Source: Terriglobia bacterium
GTDB lineage: Bacteria > Acidobacteriota > Terriglobia > JAJPHL01
NCBI GenBank assembly: GCA_021325275.1
Contig: JAJPHL010000070.1
Span: forward strand, 67,387 to 131,386
Length of the DNA: 64,000 bases
Direction: 5' to 3'
Shown here: positions 1-7,408 of the stretch, piece after piece
Numbering within the stretch: position 1 is the stretch's first letter
Layout: every line of letters begins with the position of its first letter
Position numbers and translations under genes: made by a program
The notes under the pieces: model-generated
Told to the model about the DNA's origin: nothing
The model's database searches: none
Seen by the model: only the letters and a program-made list of their open reading frames with translations

Positions 1-1
1 G

Positions 2-148
2 GGCCTGGAACACTTCTTTGAAGAAGCGTTTTATCCCGTTGAAGATCCCGCATCGCCCGCGCCGCCCATGAGCGACGAGTTCATGGGTCGATTGCTTACC
101 ACCGCCGTCAAGTACGGAATGGAATTTCTTCCGCCGCCATCGGCGTAG
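2..148 (+). CDS. C-terminal tail of a cupin-like protein (5' end outside window)
   Basis: The frame is open from the window edge to a TAG at 146-148 and encodes 48 residues. The tail contains an acidic-proline stretch (VEDPASPAPP) and ends in KYGMEFLPPPSA. A closing 'rYGiEFLpPP' segment is common at the C-terminus of cupin-fold proteins of the quercetinase-like type, so a cupin protein is my best guess. The metal-binding core would lie upstream of the window, so function cannot be tested here. The stop is followed within a few bases by an unrelated gene remnant in another frame. Confidence 0.45.
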   Translation, partial: GLEHFFEEAFYPVEDPASPAPPMSDEFMGRLLTTAVKYGMEFLPPPSA

Positions 149-150
149 CG

Positions 151-330
151 CGACGGAAGTCGCCGCATCAGGAATCGGCGGGCACGTATCGTTGGGGAGG
201 CGCGGCGGGAACGACATTCTGGATCGATCCGAAGGAACACATGATCGGAATTTTCCTGATCCAAAACTTACCCGGCGATTTCTCGTTCGCCGATCAGTTC
301 GAGCGCTTCGCGTACGCGGCGTTGAACTAA
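151..330 (+). pseudogene. C-terminal remnant of a serine hydrolase (beta-lactamase-like)
   Basis: This frame ends at TAA 328-330 and carries about 60 residues, including GTYRWGGAAGTTFWIDPKEH. The order WGGAAGT, FWIDP, then a hydrophobic strand (MIGIFLIQ) matches the last strands of class C beta-lactamase/esterase-family serine hydrolases (Pfam Beta-lactamase). No ATG or GTG with a ribosome site lies upstream in frame, and the frame is blocked by stops at 19-21 and 40-42. The rest of the domain, with its SxxK and YxN motifs, is missing. It therefore looks like the surviving 3' end of a deleted gene, fused to the end of the preceding one. The stop overlaps the end of the convergent MaoC gene by 4 bp. 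Confidence 0.6.
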
Positions 331-800
331 GCGAGTTTCACTTCAGCGATTTTCGGACCCTGTCCGCGCTTGTAGACCAAAATGTTCCGGCGGAACGTGA
401 TCACGATCTTACCGTCTTGATTGAATCCGCTGGTCTTCACTTCCACCAGTCCCATGTGCGGGCGCGACTGCGATTCGCGCTTGGCTAGAATCTCGGTCTG
501 CGCGTAAATCGTGTCGCCTTCAAACACCGGCGCGGGCATGCGCACTTCGTCCCAGCCGAGATTCACGGCGTGCTGCGAAATGTCTGTAACCGAAATTCCC
601 ACGACCAGCGCCAAGGTGAACGTGGAGTTCACGAGCGGCCGCTTAAATTCCGTTTGCGCGGCGTAGTGCGCGTCCAGGTGAATGGGATTCGTGTTCATGG
701 TCATCAGCGTGAACCACTGATTGTCCGCGGTTGTGACGGTGCGCCCGTGGGGATGGCGGACCACCGATCCCACCTCGAAGTCCTCGTAGAAACGATCCAT
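327..800 (-). CDS. MaoC-like hot-dog dehydratase
   Basis: A 157-residue protein of the MaoC/(R)-enoyl-CoA hydratase family, which adds or removes water across acyl-CoA double bonds. The hydratase motif is at residues 36-41 as NTNPIH. The family's usual Asp at its first position is Asn here, a form I recall from mesaconyl-CoA-hydratase-like members, so substrate and even activity are uncertain. A second hot-dog segment follows (VFEGDTIYAQTEIL). I chose the ATG at 800, which starts MDRFYEDF, because an eight-residue in-frame extension to 824 has no family support. It lies downstream of an acyl-CoA dehydrogenase on the same strand, separated by a long hairpin, and the two probably act on the same acyl-CoA. 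Confidence 0.85.
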   Translation of the reverse strand: MDRFYEDFEVGSVVRHPHGRTVTTADNQWFTLMTMNTNPIHLDAHYAAQTEFKRPLVNSTFTLALVVGISVTDISQHAVNLGWDEVRMPAPVFEGDTIYAQTEILAKRESQSRPHMGLVEVKTSGFNQDGKIVITFRRNILVYKRGQGPKIAEVKLA

Positions 801-830
801 GGTCGGCAGGTTACCACAGATCAAAACCGT

Positions 831-901
831 CCACAGATTGCACAGATTGCACAGATTAAGAACGCGAGGGTATGAATCTGTGTAATCTGTGTAATCTGTG
901 G
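831..901. repeat. Long hairpin built of CACAGATT tandem units
   Basis: The left arm 831-857 and right arm 875-901 are 27 nt each. They pair with two G-T mismatches that would be G-U pairs in RNA. Each arm consists of three tandem copies of an 8-9 bp unit (CACAGATT plus a linker base), and the loop is 17 nt. It sits between two minus-strand genes. No long T-run follows on either side, so it is not a classical terminator, but it may slow transcription or stabilise the upstream mRNA. Confidence 0.85.
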
Positions 902-923
902 ATTGATTTTTAAAATCGGTGGA

Positions 924-2078
924 CTAAAACGAGCGCGGCATTCCCAAAACGTGTTCGCCGATGTAGGACAAAATCATATTTGTCGACACCGGCGCGACCT
1001 GATACAAGCGCGTCTCGCGAAATTTTCGCTCGACATCGTATTCGGCGGCGAAACCGAATCCGCCGTGTGTCTGAAGACAAACGTTGGCCGCTTCCCAGGA
1101 CGCGTCGGCGGCCAGTAATTTCGCGAGATTCGCTTCTTCCCCGCAAACTTCCCCTGCGTCAAAAAGCCGCGCCGCTTCCCAGCGCATCAAATCGGCGGCG
1201 CGCACCCGCGCGTAGGCTTGCGCGATGGGAAACTGCACGCCTTGATTTTTTCCGATGGGGCGATCGAAGACAATGCGGCCGTTCGCGTAGTCGCGAGCTT
1301 TTTCCACGAACCAGTAGCCGTCGCCGACGCATTCGGCGGCAATCAGGATGCGCTCGGCGTTCATGCCGTCCAGAATGTAGCGGAAGCCGCGCCCTTCCTC
1401 GCCGATCAAATTTTCGGCGGGCACTGAAAAATCCTCGAAGAACACTTCGTTCGTTTCGTGATTCACCATGTTGCGAATCGGCCGCAGCGTCATGCCGCGC
1501 CTTTCGCCGCCGCGCAGGTCGACGAGAAAAACGCTTAGGCCTTCCGTTTTCTTTTTGACCTCTGCCAAAGGCGTTGTGCGCGCGAGGAGCAACATCAAGT
1601 CGGAATGCTGCACGCGCGAGATCCAAACTTTTTGACCATTCACCACGTAGCGATCGCCTTGGCGCCGCGCGAACGTTTGGATGCGCGTGGTGTCCGCGCC
1701 GGTGGTCGGCTCGGTGACGGCGAACGATTGCAGGCGCAACTCGCCTTTGGCGATCTTCGGCAAGTAGCGGCGCTTCTGATCGTCGGATCCGTGACGCAGC
1801 AGCGTGCCCATGATGTACATCTGCGCGTGACACGTCCCGGAATTCGCCCCCGAGCGATTGATTTCCTCGAGGATCACCGACGCTTCGGTGACGCCCAGTC
1901 CGCCGCCGCCGTATTCGGCGGGGATCAGCGCGGCGAGCCATCCGGCTGCGGTGAGCGCATCGATGAATTCCGTTGGATAGCCGGCGCGTTCGTCGATGGC
2001 GCGCCAATACGCGCCGTCGAAGCGGGCACAAAGTTCACGCACGGCTTGCCGATATTCGGGGAATCGATGGCGCTGCAT
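924..2078 (-). CDS. Acyl-CoA dehydrogenase
   Basis: A 384-residue FAD-dependent acyl-CoA dehydrogenase that would oxidise an acyl-CoA to its enoyl-CoA and pass electrons to ETF. The N-terminal helical domain is followed by the family signature AVTEPTTGADTT, the middle beta domain (VVNGQKVWIS) and the C-terminal helical domain with QTHGGFGFAAEYDVERKFRE. The terminal segment VAPVSTNMILSYIGEHVLG departs from the usual 'YEGTNEI' catalytic-Glu segment of short-chain enzymes, so substrate class is not assigned. The start at 2078 (MQRHRFPEY) removes 59 spurious upstream codons. An extended -10, TGC-TAAACT, lies at 2089-2097, ten bases before the ATG. It is divergent from imuA. Confidence 0.9.
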   Translation of the reverse strand: MQRHRFPEYRQAVRELCARFDGAYWRAIDERAGYPTEFIDALTAAGWLAALIPAEYGGGGLGVTEASVILEEINRSGANSGTCHAQMYIMGTLLRHGSDDQKRRYLPKIAKGELRLQSFAVTEPTTGADTTRIQTFARRQGDRYVVNGQKVWISRVQHSDLMLLLARTTPLAEVKKKTEGLSVFLVDLRGGERRGMTLRPIRNMVNHETNEVFFEDFSVPAENLIGEEGRGFRYILDGMNAERILIAAECVGDGYWFVEKARDYANGRIVFDRPIGKNQGVQFPIAQAYARVRAADLMRWEAARLFDAGEVCGEEANLAKLLAADASWEAANVCLQTHGGFGFAAEYDVERKFRETRLYQVAPVSTNMILSYIGEHVLGMPRSF

Positions 2079-2176
2079 CGCGGTTGGAAGTTTAGCAGAA
2101 ATCCTTTTGGGTCTTGACAAGCGCATCCACAAGAGCGAAACTAAAGCGAAATACACGAGAGAGAAGGTATTGAGAG

Positions 2177-2833
2177 ATGACCGCCCCGCTGGCCCTATTA
2201 CGTAGTCGCTTTGCCTCCGCACGTTCATTAAGCATCCAGAATGAACAACTTGCAATGTCCACGGGGATTCCCGGCTTAGCGTTGCCGCGAGGCGCCATTA
2301 CCGAGGTTTCGGGCCTCGCATCTTCGGGTCGCACAACCTTTCTATGTAGCGTGCTGGCCGCAGCCACGCGACGCCGGGAGTCTTGCGCGGTCATCGACAC
2401 CGCCGACACGTTCGATCCGGCGTCCGCCGAGGCGGCCGGCGCCGATCTGCGATTCCTGTTGTGGGTGCGCTGCGCCGCTCGAAAAAAATATGCGCTGCAA
2501 GCCGCCGATTGGTTACTGCAAGCCGGCGGATTCGGCGTGGTGGCGCTGGACATGGCGAATCTCGCGTCGCGCGACGTGCGCAATATTCCACTGAACATTT
2601 GGTTTCGTTTTCGACGCGCGGTGGAGCACAAGCCCACCGTGCTTCTCGCGATCGCCGCGGAACATTGCACAGGATCGGCGGCGGCATGGCAACTGGAAAT
2701 GTCGCCGCGTGGCGCGATTTGGCGCGGCTCAATAAATGGTTCGTTACTGCATGGCACGGCGATGGCGGCTATCCCCCGCAAACCGGTTTCGCGTCAAACC
2801 GCTTTTGAGGCGCAATCATGTTTGCTTGCATAA
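2177..2833 (+). CDS. imuA: ImuA-like RecA-fold mutasome protein
   Basis: A 218-residue RecA/SulA-like NTPase-fold protein. The nucleotide-loop region is GLASSGRTT at residues 46-54, in place of a canonical GxxxxGKT. A Walker B-like strand, GVVALDMANL, follows. Gene order with imuB and dnaE2 identifies it as ImuA, which in other bacteria supports mutagenic translesion synthesis after DNA damage. A purine-rich AGAGAAGG lies about 10 nt before the ATG at 2177 and supports this start. It overlaps imuB by 16 bp. A TTGACA occurs at 2114-2119, but no convincing paired -10 or LexA box was found. Confidence 0.8.
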   Translation: MTAPLALLRSRFASARSLSIQNEQLAMSTGIPGLALPRGAITEVSGLASSGRTTFLCSVLAAATRRRESCAVIDTADTFDPASAEAAGADLRFLLWVRCAARKKYALQAADWLLQAGGFGVVALDMANLASRDVRNIPLNIWFRFRRAVEHKPTVLLAIAAEHCTGSAAAWQLEMSPRGAIWRGSINGSLLHGTAMAAIPRKPVSRQTAFEAQSCLLA

Positions 2834-4077
2834 TCAGCGACGCGCCCGCGCCGGCTTTGCTCGAACTGGCGCGCGAATGGTCGCCGCGCGTGCAGACCGT
2901 GGCCCACGGTTTGATTCTCGACCTTACGGGGCTGGCGCGGCTGCTCGGGCCGCCGGAGGAAATCGCGCAGCGCATTGCGCAGCGAGCGAGCGGCGCGCGC
3001 GTGGCCGTGGCCGCCAATCCCGACGCGGCCATCTGCGCGGCGCGCGCGTACCCTGGCGTCACGGTGATTCGGCCGGGTCGCGAGATGCGCTTGCTCGGTG
3101 AATTGCCGCTCGAATTGCTCGATCCGCCGGAGGACATTCTCACCGCGTGGCATCTTTGGGGTCTGCATACGTTCCGCGATCTCGCGGCGCTGCCGCGCGA
3201 AGAACTCGCGGTGCGCTTGGGAGCAGCGGGCATTGAATGGCAGCGGCGCGCGCGCGGCGCGCTGGAGCGCCCGCTCCTGCCGGAGATCGCCGCGCCGGAA
3301 TATGTGCGCTGCCAAGAACTTGAGTTTCCCGTCGCCGAAAGCGAACCGCTGCTTTTTCTTTTTTCCGGCATGCTCGGCGAGCTTTGCGCGGAACTCGATT
3401 CCCGCGGACTCGCGGCGGACGAATTGCACTACAGCGCAAAATTGCTTACGGAAAAATCGCGCCAAGAAACAAAAGAAGCCATCTGGGAGCGGTCCTTGCG
3501 TCTTCCCTGCCCGATGCGCGATCAAAAGTCGCTGCTGAAACTGCTGCAACTCGATTTAGAAAAACATCCGCCGCCGGCGGAGGTGGTGGCGCTGGAATTG
3601 CGCGCAACCCCCGCGCCGCCGCAACGCTTGCAGCGGGGACTCTTCACCCCGGCCGCGCCGGAGCCGGAAAAACTTGAGATCACGCTGGCCAGGCTGGCCC
3701 GGCTCATCGGCGAAGACCGTTTGGGGTCGCCGGAATTACTCGACACCCATCGCCGCGATGCATTTCGCTTAGCGCATTTTCAACCGCCGGCGCAATTGCC
3801 CGAAGCGCCGGAAATTCACGAAACAAAGTTGGCGCTCCGCCGATTTCGTCCACCGCTCCCGGCGCGCGTGCGCGGCGTGCCACCTGCGTTTGTCGCGGCA
3901 CAAGGAATTCAGGGACGCGTCGAGGCGTCCGCGGGACCATGGCGCAGTTCCGGCGATTGGTGGAACGCCGCCAAGTGGTCGCGCGATGAATGGGATGTCG
4001 CGCTCGTGGACGGAATGTATCGCATTTTCGTGAACCTTGATACGAACGCTTGGTACATCGATGGAATGTACGACTAA
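2818..4077 (+). CDS. imuB: ImuB-like, catalytically inactive Y-family polymerase homologue
   Basis: A 419-residue Y-family DNA polymerase-like protein. ImuB is known as a non-catalytic adaptor that links DnaE2 to the sliding clamp. Recognisable parts are the SPRVQ...LILDLTGLARLLG strand pair near residues 22-45, an HhH-like little-finger region (HLWGLHTFRDLAALP, about 115-130) and a C-terminus ending WYIDGMYD that is usual for ImuB. It opens with MFACIISDAP and passes almost at once to the second part of the palm, so about 80 residues of the usual N-terminal fingers/palm are absent. The Y-family metal-binding acidic residues are not evident. It is translationally coupled to imuA, and the stop merges into a palindromic element. 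Confidence 0.8.
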   Translation: MFACIISDAPAPALLELAREWSPRVQTVAHGLILDLTGLARLLGPPEEIAQRIAQRASGARVAVAANPDAAICAARAYPGVTVIRPGREMRLLGELPLELLDPPEDILTAWHLWGLHTFRDLAALPREELAVRLGAAGIEWQRRARGALERPLLPEIAAPEYVRCQELEFPVAESEPLLFLFSGMLGELCAELDSRGLAADELHYSAKLLTEKSRQETKEAIWERSLRLPCPMRDQKSLLKLLQLDLEKHPPPAEVVALELRATPAPPQRLQRGLFTPAAPEPEKLEITLARLARLIGEDRLGSPELLDTHRRDAFRLAHFQPPAQLPEAPEIHETKLALRRFRPPLPARVRGVPPAFVAAQGIQGRVEASAGPWRSSGDWWNAAKWSRDEWDVALVDGMYRIFVNLDTNAWYIDGMYD

Positions 4078-4210
4078 TTTGGAGTGCGGCGACTTGTCGC
4101 CGCTTTGGATGCCCGCGGCTTGACGCGGGCCGCGCTTCACGTCGTTACAAACGGGCGCGCGAGTCAAGCCTCGCGCGTCGAAAGCGGCGACAAGTCGCCG
4201 CACTCCAAAT
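4077..4210. repeat. REP-like nested palindrome between imuB and dnaE2
   Basis: The outer arms 4077-4106 and 4181-4210 are 30 nt each and form a perfect inverted repeat. Each arm contains its own short palindrome, GCGGCGACTTGTCGCCGC. Inside lies a second imperfect pair based on GGCTTGAC and GTCAAGCC. The left arm begins on the last base of the imuB stop codon, and the right arm ends two bases into the dnaE2 ATG. The element therefore occupies exactly the space between the two reading frames and leaves no Shine-Dalgarno sequence for dnaE2. Confidence 0.9.
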
Positions 4211-7200
4211 GAATTACGTCGAGCTTCACGCGAGTTCCGCTTTCAGCTTTCTCGAAGGCGCAGCGCTGCCCGAGGACATTGTCGATCGCGCCGCCGAGTT
4301 GGGATTGCCCGCCGCCGCGTTGCTCGATCGCGACGGTGTGTACGGCGCGGCGCGCTTTCACATGGCCGCGCAAAAGGCGGGAGTGCGCGCGCATATCGGC
4401 GCGGAATTGTCGCTTGCTACGGGCCATCGCCTGCCGCTTCTGGTCGAAAATCGCACGGGATACCGGAATCTTTGCCAAATGGTCACGCGAATGAAGCTGC
4501 GCGCCGGCAAAAAGGGCGAGGGCGCGGCAACCTCGCAAGACCTCGAGGAATTTTCCGAAGGACTCATCGCCCTGGCGAACCTCGACACCGCGCCGCTCGC
4601 CGTGCGCATCTTTGGACCTCGCCAGGTTTACGCGGAGATTCAACGCCATTATTCACGCCAAGAAGCTTCGCGCAATCAAGCGACCATCGCGCTGGCCGAG
4701 TCGCTGCATATTCCCGTGGTCGCCACCAACGGCGCGCGATACGCGCACGCCGCGCAGCGCGAATTGCTCGACGTCTTCACGTGCATCCGAAATCATGTCC
4801 GCCTGGAAACGGCCGGACGGCTCCTTGAAGCAAACTCAGAACGTCATCTTAAATCCGCGGCGGAAATGTCGCGACTCTTCTCCGATCTTCCCGACGCGGT
4901 CGCGCGCACGGGCGAAGTTTCCTCCCGCCTCGCCTTCACGCTCGACGATTTGGGTTACGAGTTCCCGCGCTATCCCACGCCGCACGGCGAATCGATGCCC
5001 CAGTTTTTGCGTGCGCTCACCGACGCCGGCGCGCAGGCGCGATTCCGTCCGTATCACGAGCGTGCGCGGCGGCAAATCGAGCATGAATTGCGGCTCATCG
5101 AAAAACTCGGCTTAGCAGGATATTTCTTGATCGTGTGGGACATCGTGCGCTTCTGTCGCGAGCAAGGAATTTTGGCGCAAGGGCGCGGATCGGCGGCCAA
5201 CAGCGCGGTTTGTTACGCGCTGGGAATCACCGCGGTGGATCCCATCGCGATGGAATTGCTTTTCGAGCGATTTCTTTCCGAAGAACGCGGCGAATGGCCG
5301 GACATCGATCTCGACCTGCCGTCGGGCGACCGCCGCGAGCGCGTGATCCAATACGTCTACGAGCGTTACGGGAAATTGGGCGCCGCGATGACCGCCAACG
5401 TCATCACCTATCGCTCGCGATCGGCGGCGAGAGAAGTCGGCAAGGTGCTCGGCTTCGAAGAGGAAACCACCGCGCGCCTGGCCGCGCTTTCGCAATCATG
5501 GGAATGGCGCGATCCGCACGACACGCCGCAACGGCAATTCGAGACCGCGGGACTCGACGTAAAAAACGATCCGCGCATCCGCAAGTTTTTCGAGTTGTAC
5601 CTCGCCGTGCAAAACATGCCGCGGCACCTCGGCCAACATTCCGGCGGCATGGTCATCGCACAAGGCGCGCTCGATTCGGTGGTGCCGCTCGAACCGGCGT
5701 CGATGCCCGGGCGCGTCATCGTGCAGTGGGACAAAGACGATTGCGCCGACATGCACATCGTGAAAGTGGATTTGCTCGGCCTCGGCATGATGGCGCTGCT
5801 CGAAGAAGCGCTGGTGCTGATCCGCGAGGCTTATCGTGAAGAAGTGGACCTGGCGCATCTTCCTGCCGGCGATCCGTTGGTGTACCACGCGCTGCAAACC
5901 GCCGACACCGTGGGCTTGTTCCAAGTGGAAAGCCGCGCGCAAATGGCGTGCCTGCCGCGCATTCATCCCGAACATTTCTACGACATCGTGGTGCAAGTGG
6001 GCATCATTCGCCCCGGCCCGATTGTCGGAAAACTGGTGCATCCCTATATCCAACGGCGCTTGGGACGCGAGCCTCCCGACTGCATTCATCCGTCGTTCGA
6101 ACCGGTGTTGAAACGCACACTGGGAGTCCCGCTATTTCAAGAACAATTGATAAAACTGGCGATGTCCGCCGCGGGATTTTCGGGCGGTGAAGCGGAAGAA
6201 CTTCGGCGAGCTTTCAGTCACAAGCGATCGGAAATGAAGATGAAGGAAATTGAAGTGCGCCTGCGCGCCGGCATGGAACGCAACGGATTTACGGGCGCCG
6301 TGCAGGACCAGCTCGTGCAAGCGATCGCGTCGTTCGCGCTCTATGGATTTCCCGAATCGCACGCGGCGAGCTTTGCGCTGATCGCTTACGCCAGCGCGTA
6401 TCTGAAAACGCATTACTTGGCGGCGTTCACCGCGGCGCTTCTAAACAATCAGCCAATGGGATTTTATCAACCGGCGACCATCGTGAAAGACGCGCAGCGT
6501 CATGGATTGCGCGTGCGTCCCGTGGACGTCACGTGCTCCGATTGGTTTTGCACATTGCAACCAGGCGAAAAACTTCCGGACATGGGCCCCGACATGAGAT
6601 TGGGACTCTGTTACGTTCGCGGACTTCGCCGGGAATCGGGCGAAGCGATTTTGCGTGCCAGAAAGACCCGCGCCTTTACGAGCGTGGAGGATTTAGCGCA
6701 TCGCGCACCGGAGTTGCACAAGGATGAATTGACGCAACTGGCGGCGGCGGGCGCGTTCAACTGGATTACTGAAACCACGCATCGCCGCAACACGCTCTGG
6801 CAAGCGGCGCGCGCCGCGCGGCGCCCCGGCGAATTGTTTGAAACATTGCCGCCGGAAGAACAAGCGTGTCCGCTCGCGCCGATGTCGCCGCTCGAACGGC
6901 TCTCCGCCGATTTTCACGGCACGGGACTCACCATCGGCCGCCATCCCATGTCGTTTCGCCGCGAGGAAATGGCGCGGAGAGGAGTCCGGCGCTCGAACGA
7001 CTTGGCCGGCGTTCCGAATGGCGCGCGCGTGCGCGTCGCGGGAAACGTGATCGTGCGGCAGCGTCCCGGCACGGCGAAAGGATTTTTGTTCCTGAGCCTC
7101 GAAGACGAAACGGGAATCTCCAACGTGATCGTGACGCCGAAATTGTACGAGCGATTCCGCTCCGCGCTCACCGGGCAGCCGTTTTTGCTGGTGGAAGGCG

Positions 7201-7298
7201 CGCTGCAAAAGCAAGATGGCGCGATTTCCGTAAAAGCGCGGCGCGTGGAGGCGCTGCCGCTGCACGCCGCAGCCTCGGCGTCTCGCGATTTTCACTAG
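4209..7298 (+). CDS. dnaE2: Error-prone DNA polymerase III alpha-type subunit DnaE2
   Basis: A 1029-residue C-family polymerase, the catalytic partner of ImuA/ImuB in damage-induced mutagenesis. The PHP domain comes first (ELHASSAFSFLEGA at the N-terminus). The polymerase core has the metal-binding motif PDIDLDLPSG (about residue 360) and a palm segment KVDLLGLGMM (about 520). A helix-hairpin-helix region and a C-terminal OB fold (GNVIVRQRPG, LSLEDETG) follow. Length and the lack of a long tail fit DnaE2/ImuC rather than replicative DnaE. I start at the ATG 4209 (MNYVELHA), which matches the family N-terminus; the frame stays open upstream to 4050 but that part is the palindrome and imuB. The gene has no visible ribosome site. 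Confidence 0.92.
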   Translation: MNYVELHASSAFSFLEGAALPEDIVDRAAELGLPAAALLDRDGVYGAARFHMAAQKAGVRAHIGAELSLATGHRLPLLVENRTGYRNLCQMVTRMKLRAGKKGEGAATSQDLEEFSEGLIALANLDTAPLAVRIFGPRQVYAEIQRHYSRQEASRNQATIALAESLHIPVVATNGARYAHAAQRELLDVFTCIRNHVRLETAGRLLEANSERHLKSAAEMSRLFSDLPDAVARTGEVSSRLAFTLDDLGYEFPRYPTPHGESMPQFLRALTDAGAQARFRPYHERARRQIEHELRLIEKLGLAGYFLIVWDIVRFCREQGILAQGRGSAANSAVCYALGITAVDPIAMELLFERFLSEERGEWPDIDLDLPSGDRRERVIQYVYERYGKLGAAMTANVITYRSRSAAREVGKVLGFEEETTARLAALSQSWEWRDPHDTPQRQFETAGLDVKNDPRIRKFFELYLAVQNMPRHLGQHSGGMVIAQGALDSVVPLEPASMPGRVIVQWDKDDCADMHIVKVDLLGLGMMALLEEALVLIREAYREEVDLAHLPAGDPLVYHALQTADTVGLFQVESRAQMACLPRIHPEHFYDIVVQVGIIRPGPIVGKLVHPYIQRRLGREPPDCIHPSFEPVLKRTLGVPLFQEQLIKLAMSAAGFSGGEAEELRRAFSHKRSEMKMKEIEVRLRAGMERNGFTGAVQDQLVQAIASFALYGFPESHAASFALIAYASAYLKTHYLAAFTAALLNNQPMGFYQPATIVKDAQRHGLRVRPVDVTCSDWFCTLQPGEKLPDMGPDMRLGLCYVRGLRRESGEAILRARKTRAFTSVEDLAHRAPELHKDELTQLAAAGAFNWITETTHRRNTLWQAARAARRPGELFETLPPEEQACPLAPMSPLERLSADFHGTGLTIGRHPMSFRREEMARRGVRRSNDLAGVPNGARVRVAGNVIVRQRPGTAKGFLFLSLEDETGISNVIVTPKLYERFRSALTGQPFLLVEGALQKQDGAISVKARRVEALPLHAAASASRDFH

Positions 7299-7408
7299 AC
7301 GCATGGGGCGAATCCCGCCGCTCACCCGGTTTTTTCCGCCGCTTACCCATCCCGCACTCGATTCCCCGGCCGCCCCGGCTGAAACTGAAAGCGTCGGAGG
7401 CAACACCG

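Noticed and set aside
831-901. Short CRISPR-like repeat array
   Set aside because: The units are adjacent and palindromic, with no spacers of regular length and no cas genes.
2079-2176. LexA/SOS box upstream of imuA
   Set aside because: No GTTC-N7-GTTC or CTGT-N8-ACAG type operator could be found, so SOS control is not claimed.
6866-7408. N-terminal extension of the histidine kinase inside dnaE2
   Set aside because: It is an out-of-frame arginine-rich shadow of dnaE2; GGAGG and ATG at 7409 give the real start.
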